A stretch of 64,000 nucleotides of DNA, taken from positions 62,001 through 126,000 of the forward strand of contig UQZS01000001.1 in assembly GCA_900545625.1 (NCBI GenBank). Reading direction: 5' to 3'. Of this stretch, positions 26,152 to 35,268 are shown piece after piece (the first letter of the stretch is position 1; each line of letters opens with the position of its first letter). A program made the position numbers and the translations under genes. The stretch comes from an uncultured Oscillospiraceae bacterium. Lineage in GTDB: Bacteria; Bacillota; Clostridia; Oscillospirales; Acutalibacteraceae. The notes beneath the pieces were generated by a model that had not been told where the DNA came from, searched no databases, and saw only the letters and a program-made list of their open reading frames with translations.

Positions 26152-26733
26152 ATGCCGAAAAAGGACGTTCTGTTTTTGGATGCCTGCGTGCGCGCGGACG
26201 CTTCACGCACACTCGATCTCGCCAACCGATTTTTATCCAAATTGGCGGATGCGCAGATCACGCATTTGAAGCTCGACGCGCTCGGGCTGCAGCCCCTCGA
26301 TAAAGCGCGGCTGCACGAACGTGATCGCCTTTTGCATGACGGTCAAACCGATGCGTCCTTTTTTGTGCATGCCAACACCTTCCGAAACGCACAATGGATC
26401 GTGATTGCGGCGCCGTATTGGGACTTTTCTTTTCCGGCGCTGTTGAAGCTTTATGTTGAAAATGTGAGCTGCTCAGGGGTGACCTTTGCTTACGACGAGA
26501 CAGGTCGACCCGTAAGCCTCTGCCGCGCAAAACGGCTGGTTTACATCACAACAGCAGGCGGATACATCGGTGAAAATGACTATGGATTCACTTATATTCG
26601 TGCCGTTATGGAACAGTTTTTCGGCGTAAAGCAGTCGTATCGCATTGCTGCAGAAGGGCTAGATATTATCGGCAATGATCCGCAGACGATCTTAACGGAC
26701 ACTGAATCGCAGTTCTCAGAGGCCCTCTGTTAA
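26152..26733 (+). CDS. Flavodoxin-fold NAD(P)H-dependent oxidoreductase
   Basis: A 193-residue protein of the flavodoxin-like NAD(P)H:quinone/azo reductase group (AcpD/AzoR-like). Marks: the FMN phosphate region DACVRADASRT near residue 10, IVIAAPYWDFSFPALLKLYVE and the glycine pair TTAGGYIGENDYG. It lies 13 bp behind ribU under the same FMN riboswitch, which agrees with use of FMN as cofactor. Physiological electron acceptor unknown. Confidence 0.85.
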   Translation: MPKKDVLFLDACVRADASRTLDLANRFLSKLADAQITHLKLDALGLQPLDKARLHERDRLLHDGQTDASFFVHANTFRNAQWIVIAAPYWDFSFPALLKLYVENVSCSGVTFAYDETGRPVSLCRAKRLVYITTAGGYIGENDYGFTYIRAVMEQFFGVKQSYRIAAEGLDIIGNDPQTILTDTESQFSEALC

Positions 26734-26785
26734 GAAAAAGCATTTTGAAATTGTCAATTTTTTTGCAAAATGTGTCCGTCTGCGG

Positions 26786-26814
26786 TTGACAAGCCCAGCG
26801 TTCCGTTATACAAT
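26786..26814 (+). promoter_or_regulatory. Promoter of the SAM riboswitch-metK unit
   Basis: TTGACA (26786-26791), 17 bases, TACAAT (26809-26814); start of transcription expected near 26821. Confidence 0.8.
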
Positions 26815-26841
26815 GTTTGATACAAACGGATATACCTAATA

Positions 26842-26943
26842 TTCCTTATAAAGAGTGACGGAGGGACAGGCCCTGTGAAGTCCGGCAACCTGCACGCAGT
26901 GCAAGGTGCCAAATCCCACAGCGTTTAGCTGAAAGATAAGGTG
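26842..26943 (+). ncRNA. SAM-I riboswitch (S-box)
   Basis: P1 is CCTTAT (26844-26849) with ATAAGG (26936-26941). Conserved blocks: AAGAGTGACGGAGGGACAGG, CCCTGTGAAGTCCGGCAACC, AAGGTGCCAAATCC and GCTGAAAGATAAGG. A terminator hairpin follows, so high S-adenosylmethionine should reduce metK expression. Confidence 0.96.
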
Positions 26944-26949
26944 ATGAGA

Positions 26950-26983
26950 AAAGCACCGCGGGCCGCGCCCGAGGTGCTTTTTT
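26950..26983 (+). terminator. Expression-platform terminator of the SAM-I riboswitch
   Basis: AAAGCACC pairs with GGTGCTTT around a GC-rich inner stem (GGGC/GCCC), followed by T residues to 26983. Confidence 0.85.
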
Positions 26984-27031
26984 GCAAGGATATGTATCCG
27001 CCTGGATTTTTAAAAGGAGACTGTACAACAT

Positions 27032-28219
27032 ATGACAAAACATCTTTTTACATCCGAATCCGTAACGGAAGGGCATCCTGATAAGGTTTGCGATACCGTT
27101 TCCGATGCGATTTTAGACGCAATTTTGGCACAGGATCCGAACGGTCGTGTCGCGTGCGAGACGACCTGCATCACGAACCGACTGATGGTCATGGGTGAGA
27201 TCACCACGACCGCAAAGGTAGATATTGAAAAAATTGCACGCGATGTCGTATGCGACATCGGCTATGATAATGACGACACCGGCTTCAATGGGCATACCTG
27301 CCGCGTAGAGATCGCCATCGACAAGCAATCGGCAGATATTGCCATGGGCGTGGATGCTTCCTATGAACTAAAAACGGGTAAACAGGATGACTACAACCTG
27401 CATGGCGCGGGCGACCAAGGGATGATGTTCGGATATGCCTGCTGCGAAACGCCGGAACTCATGCCGCTTCCGATCGCCCTGGCGCATAAACTCGCAAAGC
27501 GTCTGACCGACGTGCGCAAGGACGGTACACTGCCGTACCTGTTCCCGGACGGCAAAACGCAGGTTACGGTTGAGTACGATGACAACAAGCCTGTTCGTGT
27601 TGATACAATCGTTGTTTCTGCGCAGCACCGCGCAGAGATCCCGCTTACACAGATCCGCTCAGACATTTTACAGCATGTCATTAAGCCCGTTGTACCTGAA
27701 AATCTGTTTGACGAAGATACGATCATTTATGTCAACCCCACGGGTAGGTTTGTCACAGGCGGTCCTGCAGGGGATTCCGGGCTCACGGGCCGAAAGATCA
27801 TCGTGGATACATACGGCGGCATCGGCCGTCACGGCGGCGGCTGCTTTTCCGGCAAGGATCCGACCAAGGTAGACCGTTCCGCCGCATACGCAGCGCGGTA
27901 TGTTGCAAAAAACATTGTCGCGGCAGGTCTTGCAAGACGCTGTGAGATCCAGCTTGCTTACGCCATCGGCGTTGCGAATCCGGTTTCGGTCATGGTTGAC
28001 ACATTCGGGACGGGTACGCTTTCGGATGACGTATTAAGCGAAATCGTTACCGAGGTGTTTGACTTGCGGCCGGCGGCAATCATCGAATATCTGGATCTGC
28101 GCCGCCCGATCTATCGCCCGCTTGCCGCTTACGGTCACATGGGCAGAACAGATCTGGATCTGACATGGGAGCGAACCGACCGCGTTGACGCATTAAGAAA
28201 AGCGGCCGGCACACTTTAA
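27032..28219 (+). CDS. metK: S-adenosylmethionine synthetase
   Basis: Makes S-adenosylmethionine from methionine and ATP. The 395-residue protein is normal. Marks: [16 protein letters not shown] at the start (ATP histidine and metal aspartate), [32 protein letters not shown] and [28 protein letters not shown] lies about 11 bases before the ATG. Controlled by the SAM-I riboswitch just upstream, which gives product feedback. Confidence 0.97.
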   Translation: MTKHLFTSESVTEGHPDKVCDTVSDAILDAILAQDPNGRVACETTCITNRLMVMGEITTTAKVDIEKIARDVVCDIGYDNDDTGFNGHTCRVEIAIDKQSADIAMGVDASYELKTGKQDDYNLHGAGDQGMMFGYACCETPELMPLPIALAHKLAKRLTDVRKDGTLPYLFPDGKTQVTVEYDDNKPVRVDTIVVSAQHRAEIPLTQIRSDILQHVIKPVVPENLFDEDTIIYVNPTGRFVTGGPAGDSGLTGRKIIVDTYGGIGRHGGGCFSGKDPTKVDRSAAYAARYVAKNIVAAGLARRCEIQLAYAIGVANPVSVMVDTFGTGTLSDDVLSEIVTEVFDLRPAAIIEYLDLRRPIYRPLAAYGHMGRTDLDLTWERTDRVDALRKAAGTL

Positions 28220-28306
28220 TTGGCAGTTTTGTAAAAATTTAGGAATCGTATATCCACGCTGTTTCGAGCTATACTATCAATAAGCATTGATAAGGAGTTG
28301 AGAAAT

Positions 28307-28525
28307 ATGCTGGATAGGATCGCGCTGATTCTGGTCATCATCGGCGGCATCAACTGGGGCTCCATCGGGCTTTTCCAATTTGATATTGTCGGCTGGATCT
28401 TCGGCGGGCAGGACGCCGTAATCAGCAGAATCATTTATACGCTTGTCGCCATTGCGGCGGTTTGGTGCATCTCCCTGCTCTTCCGCGAAAGCGAAGTCCT
28501 TGCACCCGCCGATAACGATGAGTAA
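28307..28525 (+). CDS. DUF378 small membrane protein
   Basis: A 72-residue protein with two hydrophobic helices. DUF378 marks: ALILVIIGGINWGSIGLFQF and DIVGWIFGGQDAVISRIIYT. The family is widespread in Firmicutes and of unknown function. The ATG at 28307 has AAGGAG 9 bases before it; the frame would also allow a TTG three codons earlier. Monocistronic, with a terminator directly after. Confidence 0.87.
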   Translation: MLDRIALILVIIGGINWGSIGLFQFDIVGWIFGGQDAVISRIIYTLVAIAAVWCISLLFRESEVLAPADNDE

Positions 28526-28540
28526 CCGTTAACAAAAGCT

Positions 28541-28575
28541 AAAACGGCGCTGTGTTTTTGCACAGCGCCGTTTTT
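28541..28575. terminator. Bidirectional terminator between DUF378 gene and rqcH
   Basis: Stem CGGCGCTGTG (28545-28554) with CACAGCGCCG (28561-28570), A run before and T run after. Confidence 0.88.
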
Positions 28576-28579
28576 CTGC

Positions 28580-30313
28580 TTAGGATTCTTCTTTCGGCTC
28601 GGCAGGTGTAACATAAATGGTGTTGTAGGTGTTGTAGATCACCTTGCCGGGCTTTGCGCCGACGGGCTTTTTGATATTTTTGACGCGGGTATAATCAACA
28701 GGCACCTTTTGCGCGTCGCGTGCACTGCTGAAAAATGCAGCGATCGCGGCGGCTTCAGAAATGGCTTGGTCAGTGATTTCACGGTTATCAGAAACTAAGA
28801 TCGTATGTGAACCCGCATAATGCTGCGTATGCAGCCACATATCATAATTTTTTGCCGTTTTCAGCGTCAGCTTATCGTTTTGGACGTTGTTGCGCCCGAC
28901 AAGCACCGTAAAGCCCTCGCTCGTCTTGAATTTATGCGGCGGCAGCTCTTTCGGAAGTCTCTGTTTGCCGCCCTTTTTACGCTTCAAATATTTGCCGTCG
29001 ATCAGCTCCTGCCGAATGGCAGCGAGATCGCTTTCTGCTTCGGCGCGGGAAAGCGCGTCCTCCACGGACGCAAAATAACTAAGCTCCTGCTCGTCATGGG
29101 CAATGAGCTCAGCAAGCATTTTCTCTGCCGTAGAGGCTTTCTTATACGCTTTGTAATATTTCTGTGCATTTTGCGACGGCGTCAACGCGGGATCTGCCGG
29201 AATTCGCACCGGCTGGTTGTTATCATAATAATTTTCCAATTCATAAAAGCTCGCGCCTTTTTTGAGAGCGTACTGATTCGCTTGGATAAGTTCTCCGAAG
29301 ATGCGCAGACGATCTTTTTCGGCGCTGTCTTTGAGCTGTGCCTGACGATTTGCCATCTTCCGCGCAGTTCGTTCACGCAGCGTTTGCAGAGTTTTATGCA
29401 AATCCCCTGCCCTTCGCTTGGCACGCAGCAAGCGGTCACGCTCCGCGTAAAAATCATCAAGCAGTGTGCAGAACGAAGCGTATTCGATTCTTTTGCAAAA
29501 GCTGCCGTATTGCAAAATTTCTAAAAAAGAAAAGTCAAAAGGTTTCTCTTCTTCATCGCAAACAACACAGTGCGCCGGGACTTTTTGCAAGCAAGTGCTA
29601 AGATATTCAAGCGCACTTTTTATCCGTTCTTCTCCTGCCTCCCGCACCGTACAGGTGCAGTCGCCTGCTGCGCGAAAAGCGAGTTCGCGGCTGACAATGG
29701 GCGAAATCCCCTCAATATTCTTCATAAGCGCCGCAGGAAGCTGCTGCTCAGGGTTTATAAACAGCCGGGTAAGGCAATTGGAAATGTTGTCATTTGTTAA
29801 CTGTATTTTATCCTGTTGCGGCGGGAGCTGATATGCTACACCGGGAAAGATCTCTCGAAACGCGGATTTAGAGGAATCTACACGCTTGACCGCATCTAAG
29901 ATCATACCATTTCCGTCGATCAATATGATATTGCTATGCTGCCCCATGATCTCTACACAAAGGGACATCCGCACCTTGTCACCGATCTCATTGGTCGCGT
30001 CAAAATCTAAAAACAGCACACGGTCAAGGCCAGATTGGCGCAATCCGACAAGTACAGCCCCGCTTAAATGCTTGCGCAGCAACATGCAGAGCATGGGCGG
30101 ATTCTGCGGATTCTCTCCCGGTCTTTGTGTAATATGGATGCGCGGCGAAGCTGACTCCGCCGAAAGAAGAAGCCGATACGCGCCGCTGCGCGTGCGCATA
30201 TGCAAGGTGAGCTCGCATTTCGCAGGCTGGTGCACTTTTTCTACGCGCGCACCCACAAGCGCTTCTTCCAATTCTGTTTTGATAAAATGCAGCGTAATAC
30301 CGTCCAGTGCCAT
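28580..30313 (-). CDS. rqcH: Ribosome quality-control factor RqcH (NFACT family)
   Basis: Binds stalled 50S-nascent chain complexes and directs C-terminal alanine tailing. The 577-residue layout is NFACT-N (about 1-200; MALDGITLHFIKTELEEALVG and LRKHLSGAVLV), a helical coiled-coil middle (about 290-420) and the NFACT-R domain near the end (TLKTAKNYDMWLHTQHYAGS). Older annotations call such proteins fibronectin-binding. First gene after the terminator in the convergent layout, probably transcribed with or near the Nif3-like gene 12 bp upstream. Confidence 0.93.
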   Translation of the reverse strand: MALDGITLHFIKTELEEALVGARVEKVHQPAKCELTLHMRTRSGAYRLLLSAESASPRIHITQRPGENPQNPPMLCMLLRKHLSGAVLVGLRQSGLDRVLFLDFDATNEIGDKVRMSLCVEIMGQHSNIILIDGNGMILDAVKRVDSSKSAFREIFPGVAYQLPPQQDKIQLTNDNISNCLTRLFINPEQQLPAALMKNIEGISPIVSRELAFRAAGDCTCTVREAGEERIKSALEYLSTCLQKVPAHCVVCDEEEKPFDFSFLEILQYGSFCKRIEYASFCTLLDDFYAERDRLLRAKRRAGDLHKTLQTLRERTARKMANRQAQLKDSAEKDRLRIFGELIQANQYALKKGASFYELENYYDNNQPVRIPADPALTPSQNAQKYYKAYKKASTAEKMLAELIAHDEQELSYFASVEDALSRAEAESDLAAIRQELIDGKYLKRKKGGKQRLPKELPPHKFKTSEGFTVLVGRNNVQNDKLTLKTAKNYDMWLHTQHYAGSHTILVSDNREITDQAISEAAAIAAFFSSARDAQKVPVDYTRVKNIKKPVGAKPGKVIYNTYNTIYVTPAEPKEES

Positions 30314-30325
30314 GTTTCGTGTCCT

Positions 30326-31069
30326 TTATTCGATGTTTTGCATAGGAGATGTCTGCTCGGAAAGCAGGCAGACCGTGTCGGGGAATGCCGCCTGAATTCG
30401 CTTGCAAAGTGCACGGACGGCAGGGTGTTCCGTTTCAAAATGCCCTGCCGTGACAAGAGCGATATCCAGTGCAGCAGCTTCGAACATTTCATGATGCTTG
30501 GCTTCGCCTGTCAATAGCAGGTCTGCCCCCTGCTCTTTTGCCGCCCGCAAAAAAGATGCACCAGCACCGCCGCAAACCGCGACAGTACGCACCTGCTTTT
30601 GCGGCAAAGCGACAAGTACGGGCGCATGCAGCACCGCTTTTGACTTTTGCGCAAAATCCTGTGCCGTTATACACTCGATTCTGCCGATACGGAATTCACC
30701 GCACTCCGACGCGTGTACATCGGTAAGACCGACTTTCTCCGCCAATACATCAGCAACACCGTTCGCTGCAAAATCATAAGATGTATGCGCGCAAATCACA
30801 GAAACGCCGCATTTTGCCGCGATGTAAGCAGGATCGGATTCCGTAAAAGCCTTTACAGCGCTGAATAAGATTGGATGGTGCGTTATAAGCAGCGTGCAAT
30901 CCTTTTGCACTGCTTCCTCGATCACCTGCGGCGTGGCATCGAGTGCAAATAAAATGCGGTCAGCACTCGCGCTCCGTTCTCCAACCAAAAAGCCGCTGTT
31001 GTCCCATTCCGCCTGTCCCGCAAAGGGCGCAATAGAGTCTATGTAGTCGTAAATTTCACCTGCAAGCAT
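30326..31069 (-). CDS. Nif3-like dinuclear metal centre protein
   Basis: A 247-residue member of the NIF3/YqfO family, the short form without the PII-like insert of B. subtilis YqfO. Metal ligands are in LLITHHPILFS (two histidines), VICAHTSYDFAANGVADVLAE and the later GHFETEHP. The family is often called GTP cyclohydrolase I type 2, but the reaction is not settled. Its start overlaps trmK by 14 bp, the same trmK-nif3 pairing as in other Firmicutes. Confidence 0.92.
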   Translation of the reverse strand: MLAGEIYDYIDSIAPFAGQAEWDNSGFLVGERSASADRILFALDATPQVIEEAVQKDCTLLITHHPILFSAVKAFTESDPAYIAAKCGVSVICAHTSYDFAANGVADVLAEKVGLTDVHASECGEFRIGRIECITAQDFAQKSKAVLHAPVLVALPQKQVRTVAVCGGAGASFLRAAKEQGADLLLTGEAKHHEMFEAAALDIALVTAGHFETEHPAVRALCKRIQAAFPDTVCLLSEQTSPMQNIE

Positions 31070-31733
31070 CAGAAACCTCCCGTATGATTTCGTTCAAAGC
31101 CGCAGCCTGCTGATCGCCTTTTTCGCGCAGCGCATCCGCTTTTGTTTGTAGGCGGCGCAATACATTTTGTAAAAACAGACGGTCAGTCTCTACCTCATGC
31201 GGGCGAAGCGCACCGATATAATCGCTGCCCGCCGTTACACGCGACATTTTTGTATCATCCCACGCAGCGGAAATCACCAAATAAATGCGTCTGCCCTCGG
31301 CGACCGTGGTCTCAAACACCTTGGAAAAGCCGTTTTCACGCAAAGCGCGCCGCACGTCCTCGCTGTGTGACATAGGCTGTAAAACAAGCTGAGTGTCTTT
31401 TTTTTGCAGCCATGGTGTAAGATACAGCATTTCGGCGATCTGCTCGCCGCCCATGCCTGCAATTATGATCGTCTGCGCTTCACCCGCACATATGTTTTGA
31501 AGTCCATCGGAAAGACGCAGTTCCACACGATCTTCCAAACCATAGTGTTCCACCGAGCGGCGTGCGTTTTCTAACGGCTGTTTATGAATATCCGCAGCGA
31601 TCGCACGGGATACCTTACCTGCCTGTAAAAGGTAGATAGGCACATACGCATGATCCGTACCGATGTCTGCAACACAATCACATGGCAGCACTAAGTCGGC
31701 GACCGCCGTAAGCCTTGGCGTTAGATGCAGCAT
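31056..31733 (-). CDS. trmK: tRNA (adenine(22)-N1)-methyltransferase
   Basis: SAM-dependent methyltransferase of tRNA position A22. The 225-residue protein begins LHLTPRLTAVADLV and has the SAM loop VADIGTDHAYVP, the acidic binding strand IAADIHKQPLENAR and the motif IIIAGMGGEQIAEML. The ATG at 31733 has AAGGAGAG just before it; 15 extra in-frame residues upstream are not needed. The C-terminus is the usual coiled-coil-like helix. Confidence 0.92.
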   Translation of the reverse strand: MLHLTPRLTAVADLVLPCDCVADIGTDHAYVPIYLLQAGKVSRAIAADIHKQPLENARRSVEHYGLEDRVELRLSDGLQNICAGEAQTIIIAGMGGEQIAEMLYLTPWLQKKDTQLVLQPMSHSEDVRRALRENGFSKVFETTVAEGRRIYLVISAAWDDTKMSRVTAGSDYIGALRPHEVETDRLFLQNVLRRLQTKADALREKGDQQAAALNEIIREVSDACR

Positions 31734-31792
31734 AACTCTCCTTAATAGCACAAGCGGGGCGCGGCTTTTGGCACGCACCCCGAAAGCTCTGT

Positions 31793-31999
31793 TTATTTAG
31801 ACTGCAAAAACGCGTTGATTTTTTCAACCAGCGCATCCGCATCTACGCCATGCACTTCACACGCCTGCTCAAGCGTTTCGCCGCGAGAAGCGGGGCAGCC
31901 AAGACAGTGCATTCCCATTTCCAAAAAGAAAGGAACGGTTTCGCGGTCGGCGTCCAAAATATCGCCGATGGTCATGTCTTTTGTAACTTCTTTTAACAT
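31793..31999 (-). CDS. DUF1858 domain protein
   Basis: A 68-residue protein made only of a DUF1858 domain, marked by MTIGDILDADRETVPFFLEMGMHCLGCPASRGETLEQACEV broken here as TIGDIL, FFLEMGMHCLGC and ETLEQAC. The CLGC pair at about residues 32-35 is the redox/metal motif seen in proteins linked with hybrid-cluster proteins. Function unknown. It lies 12 bp behind ileS on the same strand. Confidence 0.87.
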   Translation of the reverse strand: MLKEVTKDMTIGDILDADRETVPFFLEMGMHCLGCPASRGETLEQACEVHGVDADALVEKINAFLQSK

Positions 32000-32011
32000 A
32001 ATGGTCTCCTT

Positions 32012-35000
32012 TTATGCTTTACAAACCGACAGCGTGACTTTACTGCCGGAAATTTCGGCTTCTTTTACATAGTCCGCCGAGACAAGCGGCGAACCGATGC
32101 AAACCTCTTCGGCAAGCAGTTCGTTTTTCAAATAGTCTGCCTTTTCGGAAAGCGCATCCGTGATTTGCGCATTGTCCGTGCAGATCGAAACACGCACACG
32201 CTGCTCGACCTCATAGCCAGCTTCCTTGCGCGCGATCTGGCACTGACGAACAACGTCGCGCACAAGGCCTTCGCGAATCAGCATTTCGGTCAGCTTCGTA
32301 TCCAGCGCGACCACGGCAGTTCCGTTCGCGAATTCTGCGGAAACGATACCCGTCTTGGTCTTGGTGGAGACGTTAAACAGCCCTGCGTCAAAGCTCCCGT
32401 CAAAGCCCGGGATCGTGACCTCGCCGCCGGCTTCCACGGCGGAAACGACGGCAGCCATATCCGCGTCGGAAAGTGCTTCAAGCGTCTGCTTCATCTTATT
32501 GACATTCTGCTTGAGCACCGCACCCGCCATCTTAAAGTTCACGGTCAGGAATTTGTCCTCCAGCGCATCGGCAGACTCCAAATAGTGAAGCGCCTTGATA
32601 TTGAGCTCGTCGAGAATATTTTTCTCAAAGGTTTTCAGTTTATCCGCAGATGCTTTATCACAGCAGACATACATAGCGGCAAGCGGCTGGCGAACCTTGA
32701 GCTGCTGTTCATTACGAAGCCGCATGGCGACCGCAATGGCTTCACGTGCAAACGCAGTCTGCTCCACGATACCGTTGTCCTCGAAGTCTGCGAGCGGCTG
32801 CGGCCAATCGCTCAAATGCACGGAAAGCGGCGCATTCGGCAGCACCTTGCGCGTAAGCGTCTGCCAGATGTATTCCGTCATAAACGGGATCACGGGCGCC
32901 ATGACCTGAACGGCAGTGTTAAGCGCGTGGAACAGTACCCAATATGCCAGCATCTTATCCTGCTCATCGTCGGCTTTCCAGAAGCGGCGGCGATTGGTAC
33001 GGACATACCAGTTGGAAATATCATCCACGAACACTTCAAAATCTTTGACCAGCAGATAGACCTTATAATCATTGTAGCAAGCCGTGGCGCGCTTCAAAAA
33101 TTCGTTGGTGCGTACGGTGAGCCAAAGATCAGTGGGCGTCATTTTGGATTTGTCAGGCACATAGCCCTCAAAATTCGGTTTGTCGATCTTGGCATACGTC
33201 TCAAAGAACGTATAAATGTTCCAGAAAGAAAGCAGCTTGCGGCGTGCCTCATCGCCCAAAGTATAGCCGAAGCGCACATCGCTTGCAACAGGCGCGCCCG
33301 CATACATATAACGTACGGTGTCGGCACCGATTTTTTCAGCGGCCTCGTCAAACTTGATCATAAATCCGGTTTTGGAGAACTTGGAACCGTCCTCTGCGAC
33401 GACCGCGCTGTTGGTCAGCACGCGCTCATACGGCGCTCTGCCCTCGAGCACGACGCTCATGAACAAAAGCGAATAGAACCACAAACGCACCTGCTCGTGC
33501 ATTTCGGTGACCCACTCGGCGGGGAAATTCTTTTTCCAATATGCCTTATCACTGAAATACTTGAGTGTGGAAAACGGCACGATACCTGCGTCCAGCCATA
33601 CGTCGCCGATCTCGGTCACGCGCGAAACAGGCTTGCCGCAGTGCGGGCATTTGATTTGGATCTCATCCACCCATGGGCGGTGCAGTTCGGGCAGCGCATC
33701 GACCTTTGCAGGGTCTACCGCAAGCTCCCGCAGCTCTTTGCGCGAACCAACCACCGTCACATGCCCGCATTCACACGGATAAAACGGTAGCGGCATGCCG
33801 TAATAGCGTTTGCGTGAAATATTCCAATCGCCCATGTTCGTCAGCCAGTCGTGCATGCGCTTGCCGTTGGAAGCGGGCTCCCATTTGACGGCTGCGGCGG
33901 CTTCGATCAGTTTGGGCTTGACTTCTGCGGTACGGATATACCACGCGGGCACAAGGCGGAACACAACCTCGGACTTGCAGCGCCAGCACACCGGGTAGCT
34001 GTGCTCGTGCGGCTCGACCTTATACAGCTTATTATCCGCTTGCAGGTGCTCAAAAACCTCGTCGGCAATGGTGTGGCTGTCCTTGCCGGTCATCCAGTCA
34101 AAGCCTTCAAGATAAATGCCCATATCGTCGATCGGCATCACCTTTGGAAGGCCAATGCGTTCGCCAAGTTCAAAGTCTTCGATACCGCAGCCGGGCGCAA
34201 TATGTACGACGCCTGTGCCCTCATCCGCGTCTACGTCCTCCCAAGCGACGATCTTATGCTCGATGCCGGCTTGTGCGGGCAGATACGGGAAGCAGGTCTC
34301 AAAATGCAGACCCACAAGTTCGCTGCCCTTAAAAGCACGCAGCACCTCCAGCTTATCGTCCCCGAGATGCCTGATCGCATTTTTCGCAAGGATCAGCGTC
34401 TGCTCGTCGCTTTTGATCTTGACTTCCACATAGTCGATGTCAGGATTGACCGCCAGCGCTACGTTCGAAGAAAGCGTCCACGGCGTAGTCGTCCAGACAA
34501 GGATCTTGCTGTCAAGCTCTTTTACGGGCAGCTTAAAGTAGACGGAATTGTGGGTCATCAGCTTATACGAGCCGGTCATTTCGTGCTCGGAAAGCGATGT
34601 GCCGCAGCGCGGACACCAGGGCATCGGCTTATATTCGCGCTGGATCCAGCCGTGCTCGTCGCACTTCTTTAAGAAGTACCATATCCCTTCGATGTTTTCG
34701 TCGGTATTGGTAAAATAGGAATGGTCCCAGTCCATCCACTGCCCCAGGCGTTTGGACTGCTCGGTGATGATGGAGGAAAAATGCCTCACGCGGTCTTTGC
34801 ACGCTTGCGTGAACTTGTCCATCCCGTAATTTTCAATATCCTTTTTGGTCTGGAAGCCGAGCTGCTTTTCCACCTCGACTTCGACCCAAAGGCCCTGGGA
34901 GTCAAAACCGTTTTGATAACGGCAGTCACACCCGTTCATGGCATGGTAGCGGATAAAAATATCCTTGATGCTTCTGCCCCACGCATGGTGGATCCCCATG

Positions 35001-35149
35001 GGGTTGTTAGCAGTGATAGGGCCGTCTAAAAAGCGGAACATTTTGTTGCCCTTGTTTTTGGCAACCAGCTTGTCAAAGCAGTGCTCCCGCTCCCAAAAAT
35101 CCATGATCTCGTGCTCAAGCTCTACGAACTTGTTTTTTTCGTCAGCCAC
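32012..35149 (-). CDS. ileS: Isoleucyl-tRNA synthetase, atypical signatures
   Basis: Charges tRNA-Ile. About 1045 residues with the class I core, editing domain (LVWTTTPWTLSSNVALAVNP), zinc-ribbon-like cysteine pairs (CPRCG, CWRCK, CECG, CPHCG) and anticodon-binding end. The HIGH motif reads GIHHAWGR (about residues 53-60) and the KMSKS loop reads KFSKT, both divergent. The GTG at 35149 is preferred, 11 bases after AAAGG; a GTG at 35161 overlaps that site. The leader is about 30 bases, too short for a T-box. Downstream is the DUF1858 gene. Confidence 0.93.
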   Translation of the reverse strand: MADEKNKFVELEHEIMDFWEREHCFDKLVAKNKGNKMFRFLDGPITANNPMGIHHAWGRSIKDIFIRYHAMNGCDCRYQNGFDSQGLWVEVEVEKQLGFQTKKDIENYGMDKFTQACKDRVRHFSSIITEQSKRLGQWMDWDHSYFTNTDENIEGIWYFLKKCDEHGWIQREYKPMPWCPRCGTSLSEHEMTGSYKLMTHNSVYFKLPVKELDSKILVWTTTPWTLSSNVALAVNPDIDYVEVKIKSDEQTLILAKNAIRHLGDDKLEVLRAFKGSELVGLHFETCFPYLPAQAGIEHKIVAWEDVDADEGTGVVHIAPGCGIEDFELGERIGLPKVMPIDDMGIYLEGFDWMTGKDSHTIADEVFEHLQADNKLYKVEPHEHSYPVCWRCKSEVVFRLVPAWYIRTAEVKPKLIEAAAAVKWEPASNGKRMHDWLTNMGDWNISRKRYYGMPLPFYPCECGHVTVVGSRKELRELAVDPAKVDALPELHRPWVDEIQIKCPHCGKPVSRVTEIGDVWLDAGIVPFSTLKYFSDKAYWKKNFPAEWVTEMHEQVRLWFYSLLFMSVVLEGRAPYERVLTNSAVVAEDGSKFSKTGFMIKFDEAAEKIGADTVRYMYAGAPVASDVRFGYTLGDEARRKLLSFWNIYTFFETYAKIDKPNFEGYVPDKSKMTPTDLWLTVRTNEFLKRATACYNDYKVYLLVKDFEVFVDDISNWYVRTNRRRFWKADDEQDKMLAYWVLFHALNTAVQVMAPVIPFMTEYIWQTLTRKVLPNAPLSVHLSDWPQPLADFEDNGIVEQTAFAREAIAVAMRLRNEQQLKVRQPLAAMYVCCDKASADKLKTFEKNILDELNIKALHYLESADALEDKFLTVNFKMAGAVLKQNVNKMKQTLEALSDADMAAVVSAVEAGGEVTIPGFDGSFDAGLFNVSTKTKTGIVSAEFANGTAVVALDTKLTEMLIREGLVRDVVRQCQIARKEAGYEVEQRVRVSICTDNAQITDALSEKADYLKNELLAEEVCIGSPLVSADYVKEAEISGSKVTLSVCKA

Positions 35150-35187
35150 GCGGCGCGCCACCTTTCAGAACTTTTATACAGACAAAT

Positions 35188-35216
35188 ATTATATAAAAAA
35201 TCAGCGGTCAATACAA
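35188..35216 (-). promoter_or_regulatory. Promoter of ileS
   Basis: On the minus strand: TTGTAT (35211-35216), 17 bases, TATAAT (35188-35193). Confidence 0.65.
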
Positions 35217-35268
35217 GGCTTATTTTGAATTTTTTTGCACATTGCGGACGGATTTGCAGATACGACAC

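Noticed and set aside
28220-28306. Promoter TATACT near 28270 for the DUF378 gene
   Set aside because: A -10-like box is visible but no convincing -35 at the right distance, so it was not listed.
32165-33790. 541-codon plus-strand frame opposite ileS
   Set aside because: Lies wholly within ileS, no family pattern, no start signals.
35150-35268. T-box leader for ileS
   Set aside because: Promoter to start distance is only about 30 bases and no T-box sequence (TGGNACCGCG) is seen.
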